From Bradyrhizobium hipponense (GTDB lineage Bacteria > Pseudomonadota > Alphaproteobacteria > Rhizobiales > Xanthobacteraceae), in assembly GCF_008123965.1 (NCBI RefSeq), contig NZ_VSTH01000142.1, positions 1 to 64,000 of the forward strand: DNA of 64,000 nucleotides. The letters run 5' to 3'. The notes beneath the pieces were generated by a model, which saw nothing but the letters and a program-made list of their open reading frames with translations, made no database searches and was not told the DNA's origin. The position numbers and the translations under genes were made by a program. This document shows positions 17,666-27,670 of this stretch, piece after piece (position 1 is the first letter of the stretch; every line of letters starts with the position of its first letter).

Positions 17666-17759
17666 AATCGTTCTCCTGACGTCGCTTTTCTGCCATTGTG
17701 GCGCAGGGCGCAGCACGGGTCCACCGTTTAATGATGGTCATAATACCTTCGTAGCCCGG

Positions 17760-19109
17760 TCAGATCAGGCGCCGGATCGCGCGCTTGCGCCACACCAGGA
17801 GGTAATAGCCCATCTGCAAAATGAACATGGCGCAGAACACAATCGGATAGGCGGTCCATACGCCCTGGATACCGACGGTGCTGCTCAGGATCACTGCGGA
17901 CGGCAGCTCGATCGCGACGATGGCGAAAATCGAAAGCAGCATCGGCGTCAAGGCGGCGCCCGCGGCGCGCATCGCCCCCGAGAACACCGTGGCCATGCCG
18001 AACGGTACCGAGCTCCACAGGGCGATGAGAAGTAATTCCCTGGCAAGATCGAGCACGGCGCCATCGGTGATGAAGATGCCAAGCACAGCGCGCGGCGCGA
18101 GATAGATCGACGCGACCAGGCCACCGGTCAGGATCAGGTTGAACGCGAGGCCGGCTCGCACAATGCGCTCGAGCGCGGTCCGGTCGCCGCCGCCGATGGC
18201 CTGGGCGCCGAGGATCGAGACTGCGATCGAAATCGATATCGCCGTGAATTGCGTGTAGCCCATCACCTGGTTGACGGCGCCATAGGCGGCCGTGGCGTCG
18301 GAGCCAAAGCCGTTCACGAGGCCGAGCAGCACCAGCTCGGCGATCGCCATCACCACCATGCCGATCGCGCTCGGCAACCCGATGCCGAGGATTTTGCCGA
18401 GTACGGCGCCGTTGAGCCTGAGATGGCGCAGCAGCGTGGCGTCCGGCGCAAGCGCGTGCTTCTTTCGCAGCAGATAGGCGGCCAGCGCGATCAGCGTGAG
18501 TGCGTTGGCAATTGCCGATGCCCAGGCCGGGCTGGTGATGCCGGCTGCCGGCAATCCGGCCGTGCCGCGGATCAGGGCCGGTGTGAGGATCAGGCCGATT
18601 GCGGTCGACATTGCCAGCGCCAACAACGGCGTGAGTGCATCGCCGACGCCGCGCATCATCGCCGTCATCAGCAGGAAGACGAAGCCGAGCGGCATCGTCA
18701 GCAACATGATGCGGGCATAGGCGCTGGCTTGCTCGAGAATGTCCGCGGGCGTGGCCAGCGCCATCATCAATTGGCGGCTGAAAACACCGCCGATCAGCGC
18801 GATCGAAATGGCGAGCAGCAGGCCGACCGCGAGCGTCGTGCCCGCGACGATCTTGATTCGCTCGTGCGCGCCGGCGCCAAATGCCTGGCCGATCAGGACG
18901 GTCGCGCCGGTGCTCAGGCCCATGACGAAGGCGAACAGAAAGAAGAACACCGGGAAGAACGTCGAGACCGCCGCCAGCGCATCCACGCCGATCATCTGGC
19001 CGAGATAGACGTTGCTGACCGTGCCGAACAACGATTGCAGCGCGTTGCTCAGCATCAGCGGTGCGAGAAAGCGGAGGAAGGTAGTCCAGAGGGGCTTAGG
19101 GGCAGACAT
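17760..19109 (-). CDS. MATE-family multidrug efflux transporter
   Basis: The 449-residue protein has twelve hydrophobic segments and two homologous halves (LMLSNALQSLFGTVSNVYLGQMIG in the first; GLPSAIGMVVMAIAELVLLGLVNGFG in the second), the layout of MATE transporters, which export organic cations using Na+ or H+. ATG 19109 is selected; AAAGG lies 9 bases upstream, and an earlier in-frame start adds only 13 residues. Substrates are unknown. It is downstream of the DUF2239 gene on the same strand with an 88-bp gap, so the two might be co-expressed. Confidence 0.93.
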   Translation of the reverse strand: MSAPKPLWTTFLRFLAPLMLSNALQSLFGTVSNVYLGQMIGVDALAAVSTFFPVFFFLFAFVMGLSTGATVLIGQAFGAGAHERIKIVAGTTLAVGLLLAISIALIGGVFSRQLMMALATPADILEQASAYARIMLLTMPLGFVFLLMTAMMRGVGDALTPLLALAMSTAIGLILTPALIRGTAGLPAAGITSPAWASAIANALTLIALAAYLLRKKHALAPDATLLRHLRLNGAVLGKILGIGLPSAIGMVVMAIAELVLLGLVNGFGSDATAAYGAVNQVMGYTQFTAISISIAVSILGAQAIGGGDRTALERIVRAGLAFNLILTGGLVASIYLAPRAVLGIFITDGAVLDLARELLLIALWSSVPFGMATVFSGAMRAAGAALTPMLLSIFAIVAIELPSAVILSSTVGIQGVWTAYPIVFCAMFILQMGYYLLVWRKRAIRRLI

Positions 19110-19197
19110 GGATTTGCCTTTCGTCAGGGCGTGCGAAACCGTCGCCACGCGAGGCGCGTGGCTTGGGCCGTCGATGGTTGCGGATTAGCGGCGCGCC

Positions 19198-19794
19198 TTA
19201 AGCGCGGTCGCTGTAGGCGAGCTTGACGATGTGGTCGCGGATGTCGGCGGGCCAGTCGGCGATCAGTCCGCTGAAACGGCGCCGGTCATCCGCGAACAGC
19301 GCGCGCGAAGCTTCCTCGAATTGCGGCAGGTTGCCCGCCATGGTCGACATGAAGTGGTAGGCCGCATCGCGCGCCTGCCGCGCGCGGTCCTTGTCGCCGC
19401 TGGCGCGCCGCGCCTCGTCGACGAGCTTTCGCAGCGCGACCGACGCGCCGCCGGGCTGGGCGCCGAGCCACTCCCAGTGGCGCGGCAGCAGGGTCACCTC
19501 GCGCGCGACCACGCCGAGCTTCGGCCGGCCCCGGCCGCGCGGCTCGCTCGGTGGTGTGGTCTCCTCAATTGGGGGCGGGACAAGCTTCGCCAGCCGCGCC
19601 AGCACCTCGCGATCCCCGCCGCGCAGATCGAAGTCGATCGACCGGCCGGTGCCGTCCTCAAAGATGATGATGGGCTCGTCCGGCCGTGGTGCCATCCGCT
19701 TGACGACCAGCGCGACCTCTCCTGCCGGTCCGGACGCCAGGCGGCGCTGTCCCTGGAAGGCGGTGAAAGTCCTTTGCATCGAAATCATTGCCAT
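19198..19794 (-). CDS. DUF2239 protein, probable ribbon-helix-helix DNA-binding regulator
   Basis: A 198-residue member of the uncharacterised DUF2239 family (RTFTAFQGQRRLASGP at the start, EDGTGRSIDFDLRGG near residue 46). Residues ~88-130 read GRGRPKLG, a short strand REVTLLPRH and two helices EWLGAQPGGASVALRKLVDEAR: a basic, AT-hook-like GRGRPK followed by a strand-helix-helix that resembles ribbon-helix-helix repressors. The C-terminal 70 residues are helical (FMSTMAGNLPQFEEASRALFADD). Two TACCCGGGTA sites lie just upstream, so I infer an autoregulator that may also control the divergent glutathione transferase. ATG 19794 is used; an ATG at 19779 is possible. DNA binding is my inference, not a known property. 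Confidence 0.75.
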   Translation of the reverse strand: MAMISMQRTFTAFQGQRRLASGPAGEVALVVKRMAPRPDEPIIIFEDGTGRSIDFDLRGGDREVLARLAKLVPPPIEETTPPSEPRGRGRPKLGVVAREVTLLPRHWEWLGAQPGGASVALRKLVDEARRASGDKDRARQARDAAYHFMSTMAGNLPQFEEASRALFADDRRRFSGLIADWPADIRDHIVKLAYSDRA

Positions 19795-19812
19795 ATTGAT
19801 GAACGTTGGCCC

Positions 19813-19860
19813 ATAATACCCGGGTAAATTATCAACGTCAATATACCCGGGTGAAATTAT
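19813..19860. promoter_or_regulatory. paired TACCCGGGTA operator candidates
   Basis: TACCCGGGTA at 19817-19826 is a perfect palindrome; TACCCGGGTG at 19844-19853 is a one-mismatch copy. Both are flanked by ATA on the left and AAATTAT on the right, and their centres are 27 bp apart. They lie between the divergent DUF2239 (start 19794) and glutathione-transferase (start 19935) genes in an unusually AT-rich stretch. Confidence 0.65.
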
Positions 19861-19934
19861 TCGTCCGGATGGCTCGACATTGCCCGCCCGGGCTGGCACG
19901 AACGCACGGCCGATCGATCAAGCTGGGGACCACG

Positions 19935-20600
19935 ATGCTGACCGTTCACCACCTCAACAATTCACGCTCACAGCGGGTGCTTTGGCTGCTCGAGGAGCTA
20001 GGGGTGCCCTACGAGATCGTGCGCTATCAGCGCCAGCCCGACATGCGTGCGCCGAAGGAGTTGCGCGCCATCCACCCGCTCGGCAAGTCGCCTGTCATCA
20101 CCGACAACGGCAACACCATCGCCGAGTCCGGCGCGATCATCGAATATCTCATCGCGACCTACGGCAACGACCGGCTGATCCCGCCGCCGAACACGCCCGA
20201 GCGGCTGCGCTTCACCTACTGGCTGCACTATGCCGAAGGCTCGGCGATGCAGCCGCTGCTGCTGAAGCTGTTGTTCACGCTGATGCCGAAGCGGGCGCCA
20301 GCCCTGCTGCGGCCCCTGGTGCGCAAGGTCTCGAACCAGGCATTGACCGCGCTGGTCAATCCGCAGCTCAAGCAGCACATGGACTATTGGGAAGGCGAGC
20401 TCGGAAAAACCGAGTGGTTCGCCGGCAACGAGTTCACCGCGGCCGATATCCAGATGAGCTTTCCGCTCGAGGCAGCTCAGGCGCGCGGCGGGCTCGAGCA
20501 AGGACATCCCAGGGCGATGGCGTTCCTCGAACGCATCCATGCGCGGCCGGCGTACAGCCGCGCGCTGGAGAAGGGCGGGCCGTACCAGGTGGGGCGGTAG
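19935..20600 (+). CDS. glutathione S-transferase
   Basis: The 221-residue protein has the thioredoxin-like N-domain (MLTVHHLNNSRSQRVLWLLEELGVPYE; Ser9-x-Ser as candidate catalytic residue), the GKSPVITDNGNTIAESGAIIEYL glutathione-binding segment at ~50-75, and an all-helical C-domain ending EFTAADIQMSFPLE...FLERIHARPAYSRA. It conjugates or reduces substrates with glutathione in the cytosol; the exact substrate is unknown. ATG 19935 with GGGGA upstream is the start. It is divergent from DUF2239 and convergent with the gamma-glutamyltransferase gene, which handles the same metabolite, a possible functional link. Confidence 0.92.
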   Translation: MLTVHHLNNSRSQRVLWLLEELGVPYEIVRYQRQPDMRAPKELRAIHPLGKSPVITDNGNTIAESGAIIEYLIATYGNDRLIPPPNTPERLRFTYWLHYAEGSAMQPLLLKLLFTLMPKRAPALLRPLVRKVSNQALTALVNPQLKQHMDYWEGELGKTEWFAGNEFTAADIQMSFPLEAAQARGGLEQGHPRAMAFLERIHARPAYSRALEKGGPYQVGR

Positions 20601-20649
20601 CTATCTATACCGCTAGTCCGCGTGCAGCACGCGGCCCCGCCGGGGCAGG

Positions 20650-22401
20650 TTACTGTCCCGCAGCCTCTGCGCCGCGCGTGCGTGGATCGGCCGCGCCGAG
20701 CGGGCCGTTCGGCGTCACCGCAATCGAATTGGCGGAGGTCTGTCCCATCGGCTCGACGACGAGGTGATCCATCGTCCTCAATGCGAACAGCACGTCGTCC
20801 GGAAAACCGTGCTCGACGCGCACATTGTCCGGCAGCCATTGATGATGCAGCCGCGGCGCGGCAACGGCGGCGGCCACGTCCATCCTGTAGTCGAGAACGT
20901 TGACGATCACCTGGAGCACGGTCGAGATGATGAGGCTGCCGCCGGGCGAGCCCGTCACCAGCACCGGTTTGCCGTCCTTCAGCACGATGGTCGGCGACAT
21001 CGAGGATAGCGGCCGCTTGCCGGGCCCAGGCAGATTCGGCTCGAAGCCGACGAGACCGTAGGCATTGGAGGCGCCAACCGCTGCGGTGAAATCGTCGAGC
21101 TCGTTGTTGAGCAGCACGCCGGTGCCCTCGGCGACGAGGCCGAGGCCATAGCTGAAATTAAGCGTATAGGTGTTGCTGACCGCGTTGCCGCTGCTGTCGA
21201 CGACGGAGAAATGCGTGGTGTTGCTGCCTTCGCGCGGCGATGCTCCGGCGGAGACGAGTTTGCTCGACGGCGTGGCGCGGCTGGTAGAAATGGTCGCGCG
21301 CAACCTGGCCGCGTAGTCCTTTGCAATCAGGGTATCGATCGGCGCGTTGACGAAGGCGGGATCGCCGAGATAGCGCGCGCGGTCCGCATAGGCGCGCTTC
21401 ATGGCTTCGATGAGGAGGTGCAGCGACGCCGGCGATCCCTGTTTCAGCTCCGCGAGCTGAAAGCCTTCGATGATATTGAGGGTCTCTGCCAGCACCACGC
21501 CGCCGGACGAGGGCAGCGGCATCGAGATGATGTCATAGCCGCGATAGGTGCCGCGCACGGGTGCGCGGATCACCGCCTGATAGGCTTTCAGATCAGCTGA
21601 TGTCATGATGCCGCCGGCGTCGGAGACGGCCTTGGCGAGCTTGTCTGCGACCGGCCCCTCATAGAAGCCGCGCGATCCCTGCGCCGCAATGGCCGACAGC
21701 GTTTCGGCAAGATCGCCCTGCACCAGCCGGTCGCCTTCGCGAAGCGGCGTGCCATCGGGCCGCGAGAAGATTTTGGCCGAGGAAGGCCAGCGCGCGAGCC
21801 GCCGGTGCCAGGCCGGCAACGTATCGGCGATATCGTCGCCGAGAACGAATCCGTCGCGGGCGAGCGCGATCGCGGGCTCCAGCAACTGCGCCAGCGTGAA
21901 CTGGCCCGAGCCGTATTTCTCCAGCGCCAGCGCGAGTCCCGCGACGCTGCCGGGCACGCCGATGCCGAGCGCGGAATCGCGCGACTTCGTGGCATCGGGC
22001 TTGCCGTCAGGTCCGAGGAAGATTTGCGTCGTCGTTGCCGCCGGCGCGGTCTCGCGGTAGTCGATCGCGATGTCCTCGTTGCGCGCGGCCGAATGGATCA
22101 CCATGAAGCCGCCGCCGCCGATATTGCCGGCGCGCGGATAGGTCACGGCCATCGCAAAGCCGGTAGCGACCGCGGCATCGACCGCATTGCCGCCGCGTCG
22201 CAGGATATCGGCGCCCACTTGCGCAGATATCTTCTCCTGCGCAACCACCATGCCGTGCTCGGCGGCAACCGCGCGCACCGTGTCGAGCGCTGGTGGAACA
22301 TAGGCCCGCCGCGCGTCCTGCGCGGTGGCTGGCGCCAGACCAAGCGCCACAGCAGCAATGAATGCGAAAAACGTCCGCCGTGTCGAAAATGACGACATCA
22401 T
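20650..22401 (-). CDS. ggt: exported gamma-glutamyltransferase
   Basis: GGT cleaves the gamma-glutamyl bond of glutathione in the periplasm. The precursor has 583 residues with a signal peptide (TRRTFFAFIAAVALGLAPATAQ). The autoprocessing and catalytic threonine is in NTTHFSVVD (near residue 393), which would split the chain into large and small subunits; PLPSSGG and the C-terminal GSPGGSLIIS motif are also present. Tandem start codons (TTG 22404, ATG 22401, ATG 22398) follow GGAAG; ATG 22401 was chosen. The gene faces the glutathione transferase, with a CCGCGT...ACGCGG hairpin (20618-20634) between them. Confidence 0.94.
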   Translation of the reverse strand: MMSSFSTRRTFFAFIAAVALGLAPATAQDARRAYVPPALDTVRAVAAEHGMVVAQEKISAQVGADILRRGGNAVDAAVATGFAMAVTYPRAGNIGGGGFMVIHSAARNEDIAIDYRETAPAATTTQIFLGPDGKPDATKSRDSALGIGVPGSVAGLALALEKYGSGQFTLAQLLEPAIALARDGFVLGDDIADTLPAWHRRLARWPSSAKIFSRPDGTPLREGDRLVQGDLAETLSAIAAQGSRGFYEGPVADKLAKAVSDAGGIMTSADLKAYQAVIRAPVRGTYRGYDIISMPLPSSGGVVLAETLNIIEGFQLAELKQGSPASLHLLIEAMKRAYADRARYLGDPAFVNAPIDTLIAKDYAARLRATISTSRATPSSKLVSAGASPREGSNTTHFSVVDSSGNAVSNTYTLNFSYGLGLVAEGTGVLLNNELDDFTAAVGASNAYGLVGFEPNLPGPGKRPLSSMSPTIVLKDGKPVLVTGSPGGSLIISTVLQVIVNVLDYRMDVAAAVAAPRLHHQWLPDNVRVEHGFPDDVLFALRTMDHLVVEPMGQTSANSIAVTPNGPLGAADPRTRGAEAAGQ

Positions 22402-22498
22402 CAAACTTCCGCCGTGGCTTCGGGCCAGTTCACACGTCTCGCAGTAATGCTATACCGTCTGCGCCAACAGAGGCAAAACTGTTCGTGATGGGAATTGA

Positions 22499-23890
22499 AT
22501 GATGACGACGATCGCCTCGGACGCGCGCCTGGCCGGCACGGAGTTAATCTATCCGCCGCGCGCCGCCGTCATCAGCTGGATCTTCTTTGATTGGGCTGCG
22601 CAGCCCTATTTCACGCTGATCACGACGTTCGTGTTCGCGCCCTATTTCGCGACCAGCATCGCGCCAGATCCCGCCACGGGACAATCGTTATGGGGATTTG
22701 CCGCCGCTGCGGCCGGCATGGTCATCGCGCTGCTGTCACCGGTGCTTGGCGCCATTGCCGACGCGTCGGGCCGGCGCAAGCCATGGATCGCGACATTCGG
22801 CGCGATCCTGGTGCTCGGTGCCAGTGCGATGTGGATCGGTAAGCCCGGCGATCCCGGCATCATTCCGCCGCTGCTCACCGCCTTTGCGCTCGCCAGCGTC
22901 GGTGCGGAGTTCGCGACCGTCTTCAACAATGCGATGATGCCGACCCTGGTGCCGCCGGAGCGGATCGGGCGGCTTTCGGGCACCGGCTGGGCGACCGGCT
23001 ATGTCGGCGGCATCATCAGCTTGATCATCGTGCTCGGCTTTCTCGCCGCCAATCCCGAGACCGGGCGCACGCTGCTTGGATTCACGCCGCTGTTCGGGCT
23101 CGATCCTGCGACCCACCAGGGCGACCGTATCACCGGACCGTTGACGGGATTGTGGTTCATCATTTTCGTGACCCCGATGTTCCTGTTCACGCCGGACTAC
23201 CCGGCCAAACGCCCGGTGCGCGAAGCACTGCGCCAGGGCCTGTCCGACTTGAAGCGATCGCTCGGTGAACTACCGAAGCAGAAATCGCTCGCGGCGTTTC
23301 TTCTCGCCAACATGATCTATACCGATGGGCTGGTGTCGCTGTTCGCTTTCGGCGGCATCTATGCCGCCGGCACTTTTGGCTGGCACACGATCCAGATCGG
23401 CACTTTCGGCATCATGCTGGCGGTTGCGGGCACCTTTGGTGCGTGGCTCGGCGGCAAGCTCGACGATCTGCTTGGGCCGAAGCGCGTGATCATGGGCAGC
23501 ATGCTGATCCTGATGCTGTCGCTCGCGGCGATCCTGCTGGTCGACAAGGATTCGATTTTCTTCATCAAGGTCGCTCCTCCCGTACCGGGCGGCGCGCTGT
23601 TCGCCGGCGCGGCCGAACGCGCCTACCTCGTACTGGGCTGCCTGATCGGCGCCGCCGGCGGTCCGCTTCAGGCCGCCTCGCGCACGCTGCTGATCCGCCT
23701 CGCGCCGAAAGATCGCATCGCGCAGTATTTCGGCTTGTTCGCGCTGACCGGAAAGGTGACGTCCTTCATCGGCCCCCTGCTGATCGGTGCGATCACGGCC
23801 ATTACGGCGAGCCAGAAAGCCGGCATGGCCGTGCTGGTGGTGTTCTTCGTCGCGGGGTTGGGGTTGTTGATGCGGGTAAGGGAAGAATAA
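22499..23890 (+). CDS. MFS transporter of the UMF1 (Atg22-like) family
   Basis: The 463-residue protein has about twelve membrane segments. The opening SWIFFDWAAQPYFTLITTFVFAPYFA is characteristic of UMF1/Atg22-like transporters, as is DASGRRKPWIA after helix 2 (the MFS loop motif) and PLQAASRTLLIRLAPKDRIAQYFGLFALTGKVTSF in the second half. Eukaryotic Atg22 exports amino acids from the vacuole; bacterial substrates are not known. Two ATGs overlap at the start (22499 and 22502). The gene is divergent from ggt by about 95 bp, so it might handle products of glutathione breakdown; that is speculation. Confidence 0.88.
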   Translation: MMTTIASDARLAGTELIYPPRAAVISWIFFDWAAQPYFTLITTFVFAPYFATSIAPDPATGQSLWGFAAAAAGMVIALLSPVLGAIADASGRRKPWIATFGAILVLGASAMWIGKPGDPGIIPPLLTAFALASVGAEFATVFNNAMMPTLVPPERIGRLSGTGWATGYVGGIISLIIVLGFLAANPETGRTLLGFTPLFGLDPATHQGDRITGPLTGLWFIIFVTPMFLFTPDYPAKRPVREALRQGLSDLKRSLGELPKQKSLAAFLLANMIYTDGLVSLFAFGGIYAAGTFGWHTIQIGTFGIMLAVAGTFGAWLGGKLDDLLGPKRVIMGSMLILMLSLAAILLVDKDSIFFIKVAPPVPGGALFAGAAERAYLVLGCLIGAAGGPLQAASRTLLIRLAPKDRIAQYFGLFALTGKVTSFIGPLLIGAITAITASQKAGMAVLVVFFVAGLGLLMRVREE

Positions 23891-23898
23891 TCACCGCT

Positions 23899-24019
23899 GT
23901 CGTCCCGGCGAAGGCCGGGACCCATAACCCCAGAGACGAGTTATGGCGCGAGATTCCCACTACGAGTTTTCGCAAAACTGCTCCCTGTGGGTATGGGTCC
24001 CGGCCTTCGCCGGGACGAC
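23899..24019. repeat. intergenic palindromic repeat, copy 4
   Basis: The ends GTCGTCCCGGCGAAGGCCGG and CCGGCCTTCGCCGGGACGAC are near-perfect inverted repeats around a spacer containing GGACCCATAACCCC. It lies between the convergent UMF1 transporter and purH genes. Confidence 0.82.
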
Positions 24020-24037
24020 CCGTGGAGAGTTTAGTGC

Positions 24038-25630
24038 TCAGTGCCTGAAGTGCCGCGTCCCCGTGAACACCATGGCGATGCCGTGCTCGTCGGCGGCCTT
24101 GATCACCTCGTCGTCGCGCATCGAGCCACCGGGCTGCACCACCGCGGTGGCGCCGGCCTCGATGCAGGCGAGCATGCCGTCCGCGAACGGGAAGAACGCA
24201 TCGGACGCCACGACCGAGCCCTTGGTGAGCGGTTCGGCAAGCTTCAGCTCATTGGCCGCATCCTGCGCCTTGCGCGCTGCGATCCGGGCGGAATCCACCC
24301 GGCTCATCTGACCTGCCCCGATGCCGACGGTGGCGAGATCCTTGGCGTAGATGATGGTGTTGGACTTGACGTGCTTGGCCACACGGAACGCGAACTTGAG
24401 GTCGCGCATCTCCGCGTCCGTCGGCGCACGCTTGGTCACGATCTTGAATGTCATGTCATCGACCACGGCGTTGTCGCGGCTCTGCACGAGCAGACCGCCC
24501 GCAACCGTCTTGGCGGTCAGGCCCGGCGCGCGCGGATCGGGCAGGCTGCCTGCGAGCAGCAGGCGCAAATTCTTGCGCGCGCCGATGATGGCGATGGCTT
24601 CCTCGCTGGCATCGGGCGCGATGATCACCTCGGTGAAGATTTTCGTGATCTCGCGCGCGGTGTCGGCATCGAGCGCGCGGTTCATCGCGATGATGCCGCC
24701 GAAGGCGGAGGTGGAGTCGCAGGCCAGCGCCTTGCGGTAGGCGCTGACGAGGTCGGAGCCTTCCGCGACGCCGCAGGGATTGGCGTGCTTGACGATGACG
24801 CAGGCCGCGGTGCGCTTGGCGTCGAACTCGCCGATGCACTCATAGGCCGCATCGGTGTCGTTGATGTTGTTGTACGAGAGTTCCTTGCCCTGCAACTGCC
24901 GCGCGGTCGACACGCCCGGGCGCTTGTCGGGCGTCGCATAGAACGCTGCGGTCTGGTGCGGGTTCTCGCCGTAGCGCAGCGACTGGATCAGCTTGCCGCC
25001 GAAGGCGCGGAAGTCGGGCGCATCGATCGCGAGCTGGCGGTTGAACCAGTTCGAGATCGCGGCATCATAGGCCCCCGTGCGCGCGTAAGCCTTGGCAGCG
25101 AGCCGCCGGCGCAAGCCGAGCGTGGTCGCGCCCCTGTTGGCGGCGAGCTCGTCGAGCACGGCCTGATAATCCTGCGCCTCGACCACGACGGCGACGTCGT
25201 CATGGTTCTTCGCGGCGGCGCGGATCATCGCGGGGCCGCCGATGTCGATGTTCTCGATGCAATCCTCGAAGCCGGCGCCTTTGTCGACGGTCGCCTCGAA
25301 CGGATAGAGGTTGACGACGAGCAGATCGATCGGCGCGATGCCGTGCGCGTTCATCGCCTGCGTATGCTCGGCATTGTCGCGGATCGCGAGCAGGCCGCCA
25401 TGCACCTTCGGATGCAGCGTCTTGACGCGGCCGTCCATCATCTCGGGAAAACCGGTCAGCTCGGAGACGTCCTTCACCTTGAGGCCGGCGGCGGCGATCG
25501 CCTTGGCGGTGCCGCCGGTCGAAACCAGTTCGACACCATGGGCGGCCAGCGCCTTTGCGAACTCGATCAGGCCGGTTTTGTCGGAAACGGAGAGAAGAGC
25601 GCGGGTGACGCGGCGGGGATGGTCAGTCAT
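24038..25630 (-). CDS. purH: bifunctional AICAR transformylase / IMP cyclohydrolase
   Basis: PurH performs the last two steps of IMP synthesis, formylating AICAR with 10-formyl-THF and closing the ring. The 530-residue length is typical. The N-terminal cyclohydrolase domain has [31 protein letters not shown] and [13 protein letters not shown]; the C-terminal transformylase has [24 protein letters not shown] (catalytic Lys-His) and [13 protein letters not shown] 25630 is preceded by AGAGGA; the frame is open upstream without a match. It follows the heparinase-like gene on the same strand after 165 bp. Confidence 0.97.
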   Translation of the reverse strand: MTDHPRRVTRALLSVSDKTGLIEFAKALAAHGVELVSTGGTAKAIAAAGLKVKDVSELTGFPEMMDGRVKTLHPKVHGGLLAIRDNAEHTQAMNAHGIAPIDLLVVNLYPFEATVDKGAGFEDCIENIDIGGPAMIRAAAKNHDDVAVVVEAQDYQAVLDELAANRGATTLGLRRRLAAKAYARTGAYDAAISNWFNRQLAIDAPDFRAFGGKLIQSLRYGENPHQTAAFYATPDKRPGVSTARQLQGKELSYNNINDTDAAYECIGEFDAKRTAACVIVKHANPCGVAEGSDLVSAYRKALACDSTSAFGGIIAMNRALDADTAREITKIFTEVIIAPDASEEAIAIIGARKNLRLLLAGSLPDPRAPGLTAKTVAGGLLVQSRDNAVVDDMTFKIVTKRAPTDAEMRDLKFAFRVAKHVKSNTIIYAKDLATVGIGAGQMSRVDSARIAARKAQDAANELKLAEPLTKGSVVASDAFFPFADGMLACIEAGATAVVQPGGSMRDDEVIKAADEHGIAMVFTGTRHFRH

Positions 25631-25795
25631 GAGCAAGATCCTCTGTCTTAAGGAGTGTCTATGCCCAGGCGCGCGGCTTCTATGTCCCGCGCTTCCCGAT
25701 GGTGCTCCATCCAAGGTCGCCAGTCGCGCGAGCGAGCGCTCGATAGCAGCTTTCGGCGCTGTTCTCAACGGCTAGATATGGCGATCCGCACCGGT

Positions 25796-27553
25796 TTACA
25801 GCGGAAGTTCCGGCTCGCGCCGCGCGTTGCGGCGGGCATTGGTGATCGCGGGCGAAGCGGTGGAGCGGACAAAGCTCCAGCGGATCGAGGGCGCCTGCCG
25901 GGCGTCCTGGCGGATCACGATCTGCGCGGTGCGGCGGGGCCCGTCATTGCCGGCCAGGAACACGCTATCCTCGAGATCGACCTTGTCGTCGAGCGCCTCG
26001 AAGGTCCAGACGTCGCGGTTGGGCAGCACCAGCATGACGCCGCGGGCATCCGACAGCCGGCTCGCCTTCACCGCCGGATGCAGATGAAAGCGCACGGCAA
26101 AATCGGCGTCGCCGCCCTTGAAACGTCCACCTTGCCGCGGCGACAGCGTATCCTCGCCGTCGATCCGCGCACCGTCATTGGCGATCATCAGCACGCGGCG
26201 ATGGATCGCACCGAACTTGGCCATGTAGCCGTCATGCGACGCCGTGAGCAGCGTGCCGTTCTGCACGATCTCGCGATAGCTTTCGACCTCGACGGGGCCG
26301 CTGACGACGGGTGCGCCGCGCAGCAGCCGCTTCATCGCCGACATCTCGACGAACTGGCAGGACGAGGTTTCGTGATAGCTCAGCGTCGAATGCGCAGCCG
26401 TCCCGCGTGCGAACGGCCGCCAATTGTCGCGCCCCGTCGTCGGCATGCCGCAATTGATGACGATGCGGCTGATGCCGGAGGACAATTCGAACGACAGGCA
26501 GCCGGCATGAGCGTCGTGGCTCACGCCTGCCGGCGGCGGCGGGCCGGTATCGATGATCAGCGTGGTCTGCCCGGCGTCGAGACGCTGGAAGCCGGTATGC
26601 GGCATGTTCGCCATCGGCGCGCCGTGGGTGTCGTCATAGGCGAGCAGCGTGGCGAGCAGGTCCGAGGGCGTCGCGCTCATGCCGTTGAACAGCGCGAAAT
26701 TGCCGTCGCCGTGCCGGAAGAAGCGCAGCATCGGCATCATGCGGTCGATCGCGTTGAGAAGCGCCGGCGGCGGAGCGATGTTGCGCGCGGCAAAGGTCTG
26801 CCGCAGCGGCAACAGGTCGATCAGGAGTTCGATCAGCGCGCCCGGGTTGCGCGAGATGTGGCCGCCGTCGGGCAGGATCTGCCGCTGGAGCTCGTCCGAG
26901 AGCTTTTTCGAGGCGCTGCGGATGTGCTTCGCCTGGTTGGCGAGGCACAGCGCCGTGTAGCACAGCGCGATCAGCACCTGGAGCTTCGGCACCCCGTCCG
27001 CAATATTGAGCATGGTGTAGCGAAGGAAGCGGATCTCGCGCGCCAGCGCCCGCAGATAGCGGCGGTAGAATTTGTTGTCGGTTTCGTTGAGCACCAGCGG
27101 CGCTTGCGACAACAGCGAAATCACGCGCCGCGCCAGCACGTCGGCGCGCCGCGCGACGGGGCGGCGCTTGTTGGCGGGGTTACTGATCCAGTCCTCGACC
27201 AGCGAACGCGCATTCGCCCGCGTCAGCGCGGTGTCGGCGGCGCGCAAATGGCGCAGCCAGCCGAAGCCGAGCAGCGCCACCTCCCAATCCTCCGACGGCG
27301 GCTCGAGATCGAAGATCGAGCGGCCGTGGCAGTTGACGATCTTGCCGGCGAAGACGAAGCGGCCGGCATAGATCTCGGCGGCGCGGGTCGCATCCGCAGT
27401 GCGCAAGTCGTGCGGCGCGATGATCAGCCGGTCGGTTCGGCCCGGCCAGACCCGCGACAGCGCCACGGAGCCGCCGCTCGCGCGCGCGAGCATGTTCCGC
27501 GCGAAGCGGTTCATCAGCAGCGTCGAGATACGTCTGCGTTGAGCGACCGACAC
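25796..27553 (-). CDS. heparinase II/III family protein
   Basis: A 585-residue protein with an all-alpha N-terminal half (DWEVALLGFGWLRHL, DGGHISRNPGALIELLIDLLPL, FRHGDGNFALFNGM) and a beta-sandwich C-terminal half (HAGCLSFELSSG, GMPTTGRDNW, AAHSTLSYHETSSC), matching the heparinase II/III family of acidic-polysaccharide lyases. HGDGN and the DAHAG.LSFE segment are the best-conserved blocks. No signal peptide is visible, so it may act in the cytosol or be exported otherwise; members next to purH/rsmB occur widely in alphaproteobacteria, and substrate is unknown. The start is GTG 27553 with AAGGCAAGG upstream. It lies between the RsmB-like gene and purH, all on the minus strand. Confidence 0.88.
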   Translation of the reverse strand: MSVAQRRRISTLLMNRFARNMLARASGGSVALSRVWPGRTDRLIIAPHDLRTADATRAAEIYAGRFVFAGKIVNCHGRSIFDLEPPSEDWEVALLGFGWLRHLRAADTALTRANARSLVEDWISNPANKRRPVARRADVLARRVISLLSQAPLVLNETDNKFYRRYLRALAREIRFLRYTMLNIADGVPKLQVLIALCYTALCLANQAKHIRSASKKLSDELQRQILPDGGHISRNPGALIELLIDLLPLRQTFAARNIAPPPALLNAIDRMMPMLRFFRHGDGNFALFNGMSATPSDLLATLLAYDDTHGAPMANMPHTGFQRLDAGQTTLIIDTGPPPPAGVSHDAHAGCLSFELSSGISRIVINCGMPTTGRDNWRPFARGTAAHSTLSYHETSSCQFVEMSAMKRLLRGAPVVSGPVEVESYREIVQNGTLLTASHDGYMAKFGAIHRRVLMIANDGARIDGEDTLSPRQGGRFKGGDADFAVRFHLHPAVKASRLSDARGVMLVLPNRDVWTFEALDDKVDLEDSVFLAGNDGPRRTAQIVIRQDARQAPSIRWSFVRSTASPAITNARRNARREPELPL

Positions 27554-27670
27554 GCCTTGCCTTGTAGGGGGAGAGGATTCCGACGAATCCTTTTAATCCC
27601 AAAATCCGGCGCCTGACACCACCTTGAAAGGCCGCGAATCAGCGTCGCGACCGTAAAAACCGGTGCAAAA

